Shown one piece after another: positions 23,396 through 32,262 of a DNA stretch of 64,000 nucleotides (position 1 is its first letter; each line of letters starts with the position of its first letter). Below the pieces are notes generated by a model. It was not told the DNA's origin, did not search any database, and saw only the letters and a program-made list of their open reading frames with translations. The DNA is from Blautia wexlerae (GTDB lineage: Bacteria; Bacillota; Clostridia; Lachnospirales; Lachnospiraceae), in assembly GCF_013300825.1 (NCBI RefSeq), contig NZ_JAAIMY010000011.1, positions 1 through 64,000 of the forward strand, read 5' to 3'. Both the position numbers and the translations under genes were made by a program.

Positions 23396-24322
23396 TCAGT
23401 CTCTCCGATGAATCAGGTAATTCTGCACAGAGGCTACCGCATTAGCCCCGTCAGCCACTGCAGTTACCACCTGGCGAAGCATCTTTGTGCGGATATCTCC
23501 TGCTGCAAAAATTCCCGGTGTTTCGGTAATTCCTTCCTCTCCTGCCACAATATACCCCGCTTCATCAAGCTTCACCAGATTCCTGAATTTATCTGTATTC
23601 GGCAGTATTCCCACAGCAATGAAAGCGCCATCTGTGGCAATCACAGATTCTGTGGCATCCTGCACATCCCGTATCTTAAGCCCTGTGACACATTCCGTGC
23701 CCTGAATCTCCACAGCTACGCTGTTCCACCTGATTTCCACATTTTCACAGGCAAAAAGACTCTCCTGCAGAATCCGCTCTGCGCGAAGTTCTTCACGCCT
23801 GTGAACCAGATAAACCTTCTTACATATTCTGGAAAGAAAAATCGCATCTTCCACTGCCATGTTTCCACCGCCCACAACAACCGCAGTCTTATTCTTAAAG
23901 AAAGCTCCGTCACAGGTAGCACAGTAAGAAACACCCATTCCGGACAGTTCTTCCTCCCCCGGAATATTTAATTTCCTGTGGCTGGCTCCACAGGCAAGGA
24001 TTACTGTTCTGGCTCTGTATTCATGTGTCTTTGTGCGGATGATCTTATCAGTTCCTGCATCCTCCACAGAAAGAACATTTTCCCTGAGTGGCTCAATCCC
24101 CAGTTTCGCAGCATGTCCTGCCATTGCCTCACCCAGATCCATACCACTTATCCCCGGCATTCCCGGATAATTATCCACCTCATAGGTATTCAGCACCTGA
24201 CCCCCCTGTTCAAACTGTTTGTCCAGCCATAAGGTATTCAGCTTTGCTCTGGCTGCATAAATGGCTGCACTGATCCCCGCCGGACCTGCCCCCAGAATTG
24301 CTGTATCATAAATTTCAGACAT
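23396..24322 (-). CDS. trxB: Thioredoxin reductase (FAD/NADPH)
   Basis: 308 residues. The FAD-binding motif is GAGPAGISAAIYAAR, the redox-active pair is CATC in SYCATCDGAFF, and the NADPH motif is VVGGGNMAVEDAIFL. The C-terminal FAD motif is GIFAAGDIRTK. It reduces thioredoxin in the cytosol. The start MSEIYDTAI at 24322 follows GAGGAGGATATAT; the frame continues 13 codons upstream without a ribosome site. It is a single gene with its own terminator; no thioredoxin gene is adjacent. Confidence 0.95.
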   Translation of the reverse strand: MSEIYDTAILGAGPAGISAAIYAARAKLNTLWLDKQFEQGGQVLNTYEVDNYPGMPGISGMDLGEAMAGHAAKLGIEPLRENVLSVEDAGTDKIIRTKTHEYRARTVILACGASHRKLNIPGEEELSGMGVSYCATCDGAFFKNKTAVVVGGGNMAVEDAIFLSRICKKVYLVHRREELRAERILQESLFACENVEIRWNSVAVEIQGTECVTGLKIRDVQDATESVIATDGAFIAVGILPNTDKFRNLVKLDEAGYIVAGEEGITETPGIFAAGDIRTKMLRQVVTAVADGANAVASVQNYLIHRRD

Positions 24323-24361
24323 ATATATCCTCCTCGTACTCTCTAAAATCTTCACTGCCAC

Positions 24362-24382
24362 TACTGTTCACTCCGTGCTCAG
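24362..24382. repeat. Partial family C repeat
   Basis: TACTGTTCACTCCGTGCTCAG matches one end of the element at 50685 with one change; quoted as the arm TACTGTTCACTCCG plus TGCTCAG. Confidence 0.45.
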
Positions 24383-24513
24383 CCGCACACATCTCTCCCA
24401 CAAAAACAGCTTACCAAACATCAACTGTAAACAGTATAACCTGCTGCCAACTATAATAGCATACTCCACCCTCTTTTCCAATAAAATAGTAAAAAGCAGC
24501 TTCCGAGGTGGAT

Positions 24514-26274
24514 ATGCGTATTCATAGGAATATCCCCAAAAGAATCCTCTGCCTGTGTCTGGTTTTTGCCATTGGCATCAGCATGGGTGTTCTCTCCGAC
24601 CACTTCGTTTCTGAAAACTCCCGCTTTCAGACCTTTACGGAAAAATTATTCCGGTCTGAAGTATGCAGCAATACCCTCACCCTTCACTACACTCTTGCAC
24701 ACCCTGAAAAAAAAGGTATCAGAAAGCCCGAGGCAACTCTTGGAACTGCACTTTCTGACCCTGCTAAGACCACCAGTCTCTGTCAGGAATATGAGAAAGA
24801 GCTGAAATCCTTTGCCTATTCCAGACTCTCCGAAGAAAACCGGCTTACCTGTGATATGCTCCTTCTCTATTTTCACACCAGAGCCTCCCTTGGAAAAAAC
24901 AGCATCCTGGATGAGCCGCTGGGACCGGGTCTGGGTGTGCAGGCACAGCTTCCCATTCTTCTGGCAGAATATACTTTCCGGACAAAAGAAGATATCTCTG
25001 ATTATCTGAAACTTCTGAGTACCGTCAGACCATATTTCCAAAGTATTATAAAACTGGAAAAGCAGAAATCCCAGGAAGGGCTTTTCATGAGCGACACAAC
25101 TCTGGACCGTATCCTGAAACAATGTCATTCTTTTGTCGCGAATCCTGACTCCAACTACATGGATGATATTTTTGCCCAGAAACTGAAAGCTTTCTCAAAC
25201 CCTGCATTTAGCAGCGAGAATCAGAAAAAACTCTGTACATATCATCATAAACTGATCTTAACCGAAGTGATCCCTGCTTATCAGGAACTGGCAGACAGTC
25301 TGGAAAGCCTTCGCGGTACAGGCAAAAGTAGCCGGGGCCTGGCATTTTTTGAGGGTGGGCGTGAATATTACCTCTACCTGCTACAAAGCCAGACAGGAAC
25401 CTATGTACCTGTCGGACAAATCGAGAAAAGGATGTCAGCTCAGCTTTTGTCCGATTACCGGGAGGTTTCTTCTCTGCTAAAACAGGATCCCTCCCTGATT
25501 GACAGGCTGAATCAATGTTCCGGTGAACCTACACTGACACCGACTCAGATGCTGGAGAAGCTTCCGGAATTGATGAAAAAAGATTTCCCGGAACTGCAAG
25601 ATGCCACTTACGAACTCCGCACCGTTCATCCTTCCATGAAAAAATTCTTAAGTCCTGCTTTTTACCTCACGCCGCCTGTGGATACCCGAAGCCCCAACGT
25701 AATCTATATCAACGATTCCGGGCGTACCTCTTCTCTGGAACTTTTCGGCACACTGGCACATGAAGGATTTCCCGGCCACCTTTACCAGACAGTTTCTTTT
25801 GCCGGAAACAATCCCTCTGACATCAGATATCTGGTCACTTCCTCCGGCTATGTGGAAGGCTGGGCAACCTACGTGGAATCATACGGCTATGAATATGCCG
25901 CCTCCCTCATGAAGGATCCGTATTCTGCAAAAAATGCCGTCCGGCTTGCCTGGTTAAACAGGAGTATGAATCTGTGTATTTACTCCCTGATTGATATCGG
26001 TATTCATTACCGGGGCTGGGATGCAGCCCGCACTGCTGTCTTTCTGAAAGCATTTGGCATCAACAATGCTTCCACTGCTGCCGAAATCTATCAGTATATT
26101 GTGGAAACTCCCGGTAACTATCTGAAATACTATTGGGGATATCTGAATTTCCTTGACCTGAAAACAGTCTGTCAGAAAAGACTTGGAGATGCTTTTGACC
26201 TGAAAGAATTTCACCGCCGGATTCTGGACATCGGACCTGTACAGTTCCCGGTTCTGGAAAAATACATGAAATAA
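24514..26274 (+). CDS. DUF885 family protein, membrane-anchored metallopeptidase-like
   Basis: 586 residues. An N-terminal membrane segment or signal (ILCLCLVFAIGISMGVL) is followed by a helical DUF885 domain. The zinc-type motif HEGFPGH lies near residue 416 (LAHEGFPGHLYQ), with GYVEGWATYVESYGYE downstream as the probable third ligand region. DUF885 proteins resemble M32-like carboxypeptidases; a peptidase role outside the membrane is inferred. The ATG at 24514 follows GAGGTGG; the GTG two codons earlier lies within that site. It is a single gene, divergent from trxB. Confidence 0.85.
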   Translation: MRIHRNIPKRILCLCLVFAIGISMGVLSDHFVSENSRFQTFTEKLFRSEVCSNTLTLHYTLAHPEKKGIRKPEATLGTALSDPAKTTSLCQEYEKELKSFAYSRLSEENRLTCDMLLLYFHTRASLGKNSILDEPLGPGLGVQAQLPILLAEYTFRTKEDISDYLKLLSTVRPYFQSIIKLEKQKSQEGLFMSDTTLDRILKQCHSFVANPDSNYMDDIFAQKLKAFSNPAFSSENQKKLCTYHHKLILTEVIPAYQELADSLESLRGTGKSSRGLAFFEGGREYYLYLLQSQTGTYVPVGQIEKRMSAQLLSDYREVSSLLKQDPSLIDRLNQCSGEPTLTPTQMLEKLPELMKKDFPELQDATYELRTVHPSMKKFLSPAFYLTPPVDTRSPNVIYINDSGRTSSLELFGTLAHEGFPGHLYQTVSFAGNNPSDIRYLVTSSGYVEGWATYVESYGYEYAASLMKDPYSAKNAVRLAWLNRSMNLCIYSLIDIGIHYRGWDAARTAVFLKAFGINNASTAAEIYQYIVETPGNYLKYYWGYLNFLDLKTVCQKRLGDAFDLKEFHRRILDIGPVQFPVLEKYMK

Positions 26275-26300
26275 ACGAATTACTGTTCACTCGTTACGGT

Positions 26301-26329
26301 TTGACATTTTCTGTAAAACATTTTAGAAT
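26301..26329 (+). promoter_or_regulatory. Promoter of terD-AIM24 unit
   Basis: TTGACA and TAGAAT separated by 17 bases, upstream of the long stem at 26344. Confidence 0.7.
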
Positions 26330-26343
26330 ATTTATATCTGTTT

Positions 26344-26416
26344 GTAATTATTCAGCAGTCTGCTATTTTGCAGGATATTTTGACCTGTCACTGTAAGGAT
26401 ACTGCTGAATAATTAC
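26344..26416 (+). promoter_or_regulatory. Long perfect stem in the terD leader
   Basis: GTAATTATTCAGCAGT (26344-26359) pairs perfectly over 16 bp with ACTGCTGAATAATTAC (26401-26416) around a 41-base loop. The structure begins about 15 bases after the promoter -10 box and ends about 17 bases before the ribosome site, so it would form at the 5' end of the mRNA. It could also be a small palindromic repeat. Confidence 0.55.
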
Positions 26417-26448
26417 CAAATATTTATCATTAGAGGTGACGTTCAATT

Positions 26449-27249
26449 ATGCTTAATGTACCGGAAAATCTGTCAGGTGCAGTAAACAGACAGACTGTTC
26501 TGACTATCAACACTAAAAAAGTCATGGAACCATTGTCCTCACGCAGCATAGGCAGCATCAATAACATGAGCTGCAGAAATTCCCCCCATACCCGCTCTGC
26601 GCCAGTTACAGCTTCATCTTCTGTCAGAGCCACCGCTCCGTCTGCTGATTCATCTTCTGTCAGAACTACAGCTCAATCTGCCGCCAGAACTGTCCCAATC
26701 TTAAAAAATCCTGCTCGAAAGGGACAGAAGGTTTCTCTCGAAACCAATGCCCGGATTACAGGAATCCGGGCATATCTGGGATGGGACATCACTAATCCTG
26801 AATGTGATGTGGATGTATCCGCTTTTCTTCTGAATAATACAGGCAAGGTTATCGGCGATTCCTGGTTTGTCTTCTACGGTCAGGAAACAAGCCCGGATGG
26901 AAGTACTGCTTTTTGGGCAGGTCAGGAAGAGAATCATGAGATCATATCTGTGGACTTTAACAGACTGAATCCTGCTGTATCCAGAATCGTTTTTGTCCTT
27001 ACTATAAACAAAGCACTGGAAAAACATCTGAATTTCAGTATGCTGAGAGATGCCTACATAAAAATCACCGATACTTCTGATACAGAGCTGGTCAGCTTCA
27101 AAATGGACGAATACTATTCCAACGTCACTTCCATAATGATCGGAGAAGTGTACCGACACAATGGAATCTGGAAATTCAATGCAATCGGAAACGGAGTCAC
27201 AAGAGATCTCGCCGGGCTCTGCGAGCTATATGGGGTTCAGGTAATCTGA
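26449..27249 (+). CDS. TerD-family protein with Ser/Thr/Ala-rich N-terminal extension
   Basis: 266 residues. The C-terminal ~180 form a TerD domain (ARKGQKVSLET, YLGWDI, DVDVSAFLL, FVFYGQE, and FNAIGNGVTRDLAGLCELYG). TerD domains bind calcium through acidic loops and act in stress and tellurite-resistance systems. The first ~85 residues are low-complexity (SSSVRATAPSADSSSVRTTA), absent from the three paralogues at 31627-33523. The paralogues also keep MGDNLTGxGxGDDEQ, which here is weakly preserved as FWAGQEENHEIISV, so calcium binding may differ. It is followed by the AIM24-like gene on the same transcript. Confidence 0.85.
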   Translation: MLNVPENLSGAVNRQTVLTINTKKVMEPLSSRSIGSINNMSCRNSPHTRSAPVTASSSVRATAPSADSSSVRTTAQSAARTVPILKNPARKGQKVSLETNARITGIRAYLGWDITNPECDVDVSAFLLNNTGKVIGDSWFVFYGQETSPDGSTAFWAGQEENHEIISVDFNRLNPAVSRIVFVLTINKALEKHLNFSMLRDAYIKITDTSDTELVSFKMDEYYSNVTSIMIGEVYRHNGIWKFNAIGNGVTRDLAGLCELYGVQVI

Positions 27250-27266
27250 GAAAGGAAGGCACTATC

Positions 27267-27971
27267 ATGTTGTCATTTGAAACCATCAACGAATTAACAC
27301 TGAAAGTTACATGCACCGGCAGCGATGTTCTTTTTGTAAAAGCCGGAGCTTTTATAGCCGGAGATAATTGCGGTCCAAAGAATTACCGTTTTGAAAAGGT
27401 ACTTCTTGGTCCACAGAAGAGTGTCGGACAGGCTTTATTTGGACAGCTTGCCAGAAGAGTCACAGGAGAAAACATTCCGCTGATGAAGGTCAGTCTGAAC
27501 GGTGATTCCGTTACATATTACGCCAATTACGGACAGCACGTTGTCATCTATCAGCTGGCGCAAGGCGAAACCATCTCCGTTGAATCCGAGAATATTCTGG
27601 CATTTACCCAGGATTGTGATTACAGCGTCCGTTTCATCGGTGTGGGTGTACTTTCCCAAAAAGGTCTTGCTACTTCCACACTTACGGCCAGAGGCAGGAA
27701 TGCATATGTTGCCGTATTGTCAGACGGCAACCCTGTTGTACTGAGCAATGTTGGCAAAAATAATACCATTTCCGTAGATCCGGATGCTGTGATCTGCTGG
27801 ATTGGAAACGGACACTGTGATCCCAGTGTCACTGCTGATGTATCCTGGAAAACTTTCATCGGACAGACTTCCGGAGAGTCTTATCAGTTTGAGTGGCATG
27901 GTGGAGATAATGTTACGGTTATCATTCAGCCATCTGAACGTCAGGGCGGAATCCGCGTCAGTATGGATTAA
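27267..27971 (+). CDS. AIM24-family protein
   Basis: 234 residues of beta-rich sequence with the AIM24/TIGR00266 pattern: VLFVKAGAFIAGD, ENIPLMKVSLNGDSV, GETISVESENILAFTQDCDY and SVDPDAVICWIG. The bacterial family is of unknown biochemical role but often sits beside TerD genes, suggesting a scaffold or membrane-associated job in the same response. Its start lies 17 bases after the TerD stop. Its stop is three bases before a palindromic repeat that also forms the end of the convergent HAD gene. Confidence 0.8.
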   Translation: MLSFETINELTLKVTCTGSDVLFVKAGAFIAGDNCGPKNYRFEKVLLGPQKSVGQALFGQLARRVTGENIPLMKVSLNGDSVTYYANYGQHVVIYQLAQGETISVESENILAFTQDCDYSVRFIGVGVLSQKGLATSTLTARGRNAYVAVLSDGNPVVLSNVGKNNTISVDPDAVICWIGNGHCDPSVTADVSWKTFIGQTSGESYQFEWHGGDNVTVIIQPSERQGGIRVSMD

Positions 27972-27974
27972 CAG

Positions 27975-28048
27975 TCGCAGTGCGATCCTGCCCGGAGGGC
28001 TTTGTTATGTTATAGGAACATTACGGAGTAATTTCCTATAACATAAAA
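27975..28048. repeat. Palindromic repeat family D, copy 1
   Basis: TCGCAGTGCGATCCTGCCCG then GAGGGCTTTGTTATGTTATA, ending TTTCCTATAACATAAAA. The arms TTATGTTATAGGAA and TTCCTATAACATAA are perfect inverses. A near-identical copy lies at 48209. The 3' coding end of the HAD gene lies inside this repeat. Confidence 0.8.
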
Positions 28049-28808
28049 CCAAACATTTCTCAAGTAATGTTTCCGAAAACAGTCTTCCTGCCTCCATTTC
28101 CATCACTGTCTCTTTGAATCTGTCGCTACCATTACCGTAAATCTTTTTAAATCCGGCCGGAACTAATCCCAGGTCGCTTTCTTCCACCATGGAAACATCG
28201 AATTCGCTGTCTCCGGCTGCTATGATATATGCAGGCTGCAGTCTCTTTCGAAGTCTTCTCACAGCCATTCCCTTACTCAGATTTACAGGAACAACATATA
28301 CCTTCTCTCCATTATGAAATACGTCCACCAGCTTCGTAGTCAGTTTTGCCTGCAGATCTTCAACCACTTCCTCCGGCTTTTCACATTTTGTAAAAATAAA
28401 AAGCTCATCTATAAATCTCAGCTCAAACTTTCGTCTGGAATCCCCGGCAAGAATCTGCTGCGCTTTTTCCATTTCCGGTATGCTGTTCCGGATCATTCGC
28501 AGCGACTCCAGATACCACTCTCTGTCACGCTTACCATTTACCAGCAGTACTCCTCCATTACAGACAAGGGCATAGGGTACGATTCCTATATCCAGATCAA
28601 TACGTTTATACTGTTCTTCCGTCCTTGTGGATGTTGGTATGATGGTCATCTTCTCGTTTACTTTTTTCAACAGATCATGCGTTTTTTCAGAAATAAATGA
28701 GATTTCTCTTCCATTATATAACTCAACATTTAATTTATTTTCACCGATATTGCGCTTATACGAATATATGATGGTATTGTCCATATCCGCACATAAAATG
28801 CCATTCAT
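28005..28808 (-). CDS. HAD-family phosphatase of the Ter cluster
   Basis: 267 residues. HAD motif I is CADMDNTII with the nucleophile aspartate; motif II is IPTSTRTEEQ; a lysine in VNLSKGMAV and the acidic motif AAGDSEFDVSMVE complete the active site. It is a Cof-type phosphatase. HAD enzymes of this kind are part of the biosynthetic set found with TerD, TelA and phosphoribosyltransferase genes, so its substrate may be a phosphorylated nucleotide-like intermediate. The start at 28808 follows GGAGGAAGAGA. The last ~14 codons (CYRKLLRNVPIT) are encoded by repeat family D, so the native C-terminus may have been replaced. Confidence 0.85.
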   Translation of the reverse strand: MNGILCADMDNTIIYSYKRNIGENKLNVELYNGREISFISEKTHDLLKKVNEKMTIIPTSTRTEEQYKRIDLDIGIVPYALVCNGGVLLVNGKRDREWYLESLRMIRNSIPEMEKAQQILAGDSRRKFELRFIDELFIFTKCEKPEEVVEDLQAKLTTKLVDVFHNGEKVYVVPVNLSKGMAVRRLRKRLQPAYIIAAGDSEFDVSMVEESDLGLVPAGFKKIYGNGSDRFKETVMEMEAGRLFSETLLEKCLVLCYRKLLRNVPIT

Positions 28809-28823
28809 TCTCTTCCTCCAAAA

Positions 28824-28860
28824 ATGGGACTGCCGCACTGTTATTACCTGCGACAGCCCC
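28824..28860 (-). terminator. Terminator/attenuator between the cation ATPase and HAD genes
   Basis: On the minus strand GGGGCTGTCGCA and TGCGGCAGTCCC pair (two G-U pairs) and ATTTTTGG follows. It should lower expression of the HAD gene relative to upstream genes. Confidence 0.65.
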
Positions 28861-28885
28861 ATAATTATTATTTCATACGTATTGT

Positions 28886-31522
28886 TTACCTGCTCATGAT
28901 TGCTTTTCTGATAAGATCCACCGGTATAATAAATACTGCAAGTACCATGGATACCAATAATGCCTTTGGCTCAAGCAGAGTTGTGTTAAATACTTTTCCG
29001 CCGATTTCAATGATAATGGTCTGAAGAACAAAGATTGCTCCCATTACCAGTACGAAGTTCTTATTCTCCCCAATATGCTCAAACAGATTAAACTTCTCAG
29101 ATCTGGTATTCAGACTGTTAAAGATAATCGCATAAATGAAGAACGCAAACATAAATGTTTTCTCATAAAGCTCCGGATCTGCACAGCCCGCAGGGATTAC
29201 CCAACTGGTAATGCCGCCGATATTCTCAAGTATCAGGATAGAACCAAGGGTAATAAATATTGCACTTACTCCGATCGCTGACTTGATGTACGGAGTCAGA
29301 ATATTATCTGTTCTCTTTGCCGGCTGATCTTTCATATATCTGTCAAGAATAGGTTCTCCACCAAACGCCATGGCAGCCAGTGTATCCATGATCAGGTTGA
29401 TCCAGAGGATCTGGACAATGGAAAACGGCTCTGTCCATCCCAGGATCGGTGCAATGATATTCATTAACAGAGTACTGATATTTACAGTAAGCTGGAAAAT
29501 GAGGAATTTTCCAACAGATTTCGCCATAGTCCTGCTGTTAAGCACACAGTCTTTAATGGAAGTCAGACTGTTATTAAGGATAACAACATCTCCTGCCTCC
29601 TGTGCAACTGCTGTACCATCTCCCATTGCAAAACCAATGTCTGCCTGTTTTAATGCGGGAGCATCGTTCACACCGTCACCGGTCATACCACAGACATTAT
29701 CAATCTGCTGTGAAAGAGATACCAGTCTTTTCTTATCAAGCGGTTTCGCGCGGCTTACCACTCTCAGGTTCGGGAGAACTTTCTTCAGCTCTTCATCTGA
29801 TAATTTCTCCATTTCTTCATGGGTAAGAACCACATCCTTCTTCTCATCTGCAAGAATACCTGCCTCTTTTGCAATGGCTACTGCAGTTTCCTCTGCATCA
29901 CCGGTAACCATAACTACCTGGATTCCTGCATCATTGAGAATCTGAACAGTCTCAACCGCATCTGTTCTGACATTATCACGCAGACACAGAACTGCCATAA
30001 GAACAATCTTTCCAGCACTGATTTTTGCTACGGAGAGAAGCTTCATGGTTCTCTTTGCCTGTGCATGCATCTGCTCTTCTACTTTATCTTTATCTGCCTT
30101 TGTAAACTCTCTTTCTTCCCCGTCCGGAAGCATATAATGTGTTACTTTATCAATGATATTCTCTGTAGCACCCTTCCAGTAAACAAGTCCGTTTTTCAGT
30201 TTTACAGTGGCACATTTCTTCTCAGAATCAAATCCGCTGATCTCTTCTACCTTCTCCGGATCATTATCAGAATCATTATAACCATGATTAATGGCATAAG
30301 AGAGCAGTGCTCTGTCCATGTTGTTACTTCCGATTGCCTTTCCCTCTGAGGAAATCTTTGCAAGGTTATTCAGGGTGATAGCTTCTATAAACTCACTGCT
30401 CTGAATGGAATCAACAATCTCACCGTTACCTGTGATAAATTCTACCAGTGACAGGTTACCCTGTGTGATCGTTCCGGTTTTATCACTGAACAGCACGTTC
30501 ATGTAAGCAGAATCTGAAAATGCCGCCTTGTGGCTGACAAGGATATTCTTTTTATACATGGACTCTGTATTCATTGACTGAACCAGACTGTTCATCATCG
30601 GAAGTCCCTCCGGAACTGCCATGATCACGATAGAAGCCATAAGCATAACTGCTTCCGCTATTACAAGGAGAACGGAAACAACAGTGATTGCCTGATCTGC
30701 CCTGATCAGGGTCAGGACAACATGAAGGATACCTGCGATTGCTGCAGCTGACACACCCAGTTTACCGATACCTGCTGCCACACCCTCCAGCTTCAGGCTG
30801 GAAGTATCTTTTCGCTCTTCTTCCTCGGAGGTATCTGTCAGAGCTTTGTTTATCTTTCCTAATTCAGAACTGTCTCCGATAACAGTTGCGATCATGTAAC
30901 CTTCGCCTGAAGTCACAACAGAACCCATAAAGACTTTTCCATGTGAGGAGTAATCCGTAGATTCTGCCTCGTCCATATTGGTTACTGCTGCTTTGTTCTC
31001 ATCTCTTGATTCACCGTTTAATGCCGCCTGAGATACTTTGATCTTACCTTCAAATAACAGACCATCTGCCGGAACCTTATCTCCTGCCTGGATAAGGATC
31101 GTATCACCTTTAACGATTTCACTGGTAAGAATATTGACCAGCTTTCCGTCTCTTACAACTTTGGCATAGGTCTTGCTGTATTCTTCCTGAAGCGCCTCAC
31201 TTCTTGAAGTATTTCTGTACTCTGACAGGGTACTGAAACCGGTAGCAAGTGCGATTGCGATCACAATACTGATGATCTCCACAACATCATTTCCGCCGGA
31301 TAATGCAGGGACAAAGATTCCCAGCACAGCCAGGATAACTTTAAGAGCCAGAGCCGCACATAATACCTTGATCCAGATATCATCAAATGCGCCGATGAAC
31401 ATGGACCAGAGTGATTCAGTCTCTTTCTTCGCCAGCTCATTGGTGCCGTACTTCGCCTTGCTCTCGCTGACCTGCTGTCCGGACAGGCCCTGCATTCGCT
31501 CCTCTTTGTTTATTTCATTCAT
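28886..31522 (-). CDS. P-type cation ATPase (calcium-transporting type)
   Basis: 878 residues, about ten membrane helices. The phosphorylated aspartate is Asp347 in SDKTGTITQGN; MAVPEGLPM is the P2-type ion-site helix; GDKVPADG and LNGESRDENK mark the actuator domain; MTGDGVNDAPALKQADIGFA is the hinge. It resembles Ca2+ ATPases. The stretch before the phosphorylation site reads AAFSDSAYMNVLF instead of the usual form with a glutamate and VICSDKTGT. The start at 31522 follows GAGGAGG. It is part of the ter operon, downstream of a terminator-like hairpin, suggesting calcium export or loading alongside calcium-binding TerD proteins. Confidence 0.9.
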   Translation of the reverse strand: MNEINKEERMQGLSGQQVSESKAKYGTNELAKKETESLWSMFIGAFDDIWIKVLCAALALKVILAVLGIFVPALSGGNDVVEIISIVIAIALATGFSTLSEYRNTSRSEALQEEYSKTYAKVVRDGKLVNILTSEIVKGDTILIQAGDKVPADGLLFEGKIKVSQAALNGESRDENKAAVTNMDEAESTDYSSHGKVFMGSVVTSGEGYMIATVIGDSSELGKINKALTDTSEEEERKDTSSLKLEGVAAGIGKLGVSAAAIAGILHVVLTLIRADQAITVVSVLLVIAEAVMLMASIVIMAVPEGLPMMNSLVQSMNTESMYKKNILVSHKAAFSDSAYMNVLFSDKTGTITQGNLSLVEFITGNGEIVDSIQSSEFIEAITLNNLAKISSEGKAIGSNNMDRALLSYAINHGYNDSDNDPEKVEEISGFDSEKKCATVKLKNGLVYWKGATENIIDKVTHYMLPDGEEREFTKADKDKVEEQMHAQAKRTMKLLSVAKISAGKIVLMAVLCLRDNVRTDAVETVQILNDAGIQVVMVTGDAEETAVAIAKEAGILADEKKDVVLTHEEMEKLSDEELKKVLPNLRVVSRAKPLDKKRLVSLSQQIDNVCGMTGDGVNDAPALKQADIGFAMGDGTAVAQEAGDVVILNNSLTSIKDCVLNSRTMAKSVGKFLIFQLTVNISTLLMNIIAPILGWTEPFSIVQILWINLIMDTLAAMAFGGEPILDRYMKDQPAKRTDNILTPYIKSAIGVSAIFITLGSILILENIGGITSWVIPAGCADPELYEKTFMFAFFIYAIIFNSLNTRSEKFNLFEHIGENKNFVLVMGAIFVLQTIIIEIGGKVFNTTLLEPKALLVSMVLAVFIIPVDLIRKAIMSR

Positions 31523-31591
31523 AATAATTAACCTCCTCTTTCGGGTTTTGCAACTGTTCAATCATGGACAGACAGTTACCGGATTTTATAT

Positions 31592-31625
31592 AAAAAGAGG
31601 AACCATAACAGCTCCTCTTTTTATT
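31592..31625 (-). terminator. Hairpin between terD paralogue 3 and the cation ATPase gene
   Basis: AAAAAGAGGA (31592-31601) pairs with TCCTCTTTTT (31613-31622). It should end most transcripts after the TerD genes, with readthrough into the ATPase. Confidence 0.75.
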
Positions 31626-31626
31626 T

Positions 31627-32235
31627 TCACACAAATCTCTGGCAGAGTTCCCCAAGTCCAGGATCTGTTGTGCCATTTCCTACGGCGTTGAATTTCCATT
31701 CACCGTTATACCTGTATATTTCCCCAAAAATCATCGCAGTCATACCTGAATAATTCTCAGTTAAATTATATTTGCACATTTCTTTATTGTTTCTGGCATC
31801 AACCAGACGGATAAATGCATTCTGGATCATTCCAAAATGCTGTTTTCTCTTTACTGCCTGATAGATATTGACAACAATGACAATCTTATCATATTCAGCC
31901 GGAACTCTTGACAGATCAATAACGATCTGCTCATCATCTCCCTCGCCTGCTCCTGTAAGATTGTCTCCCATATGATTGACTGTCCCGGATTTATGTTTCA
32001 GGTTGCCGAAATATACCAGGTCTGTTTTATCTGTAAATTTACCATTTTTCAACATGATTGCAGAAGCGTCGCAGTCGATTGCCTGATGTGATGAAGAACC
32101 AAATAATGCACCAAACAATCCACCGCCGCCGGATGGCTTTGCCTCATCCCAGCCAAGTCCCACGATCACCTTTGCTAATCCTGCATGCTCCTTTGACAGA
32201 TTTACTTTCTGTCCTTTCTGTAAGCTTACTGACAT
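31627..32235 (-). CDS. TerD-family protein (paralogue 3)
   Basis: 202 residues. VSLQKGQKVNLSK, VGLGWDE, then a glycine-rich insert GGGGLFGALFGSSSHQ, DCDASAIML, and [20 protein letters not shown], the calcium-binding loop. It ends FNAVGNGTTDPGLGELCQRF. The glycine-rich insert is typical of one TerD subtype and is missing from the two neighbours. GGAGGGACGAAA precedes the ATG. It is third of three tandem terD genes. Confidence 0.92.
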   Translation of the reverse strand: MSVSLQKGQKVNLSKEHAGLAKVIVGLGWDEAKPSGGGGLFGALFGSSSHQAIDCDASAIMLKNGKFTDKTDLVYFGNLKHKSGTVNHMGDNLTGAGEGDDEQIVIDLSRVPAEYDKIVIVVNIYQAVKRKQHFGMIQNAFIRLVDARNNKEMCKYNLTENYSGMTAMIFGEIYRYNGEWKFNAVGNGTTDPGLGELCQRFV

Positions 32236-32262
32236 TTTCGTCCCTCCTGTTGCCCTCCGGCA

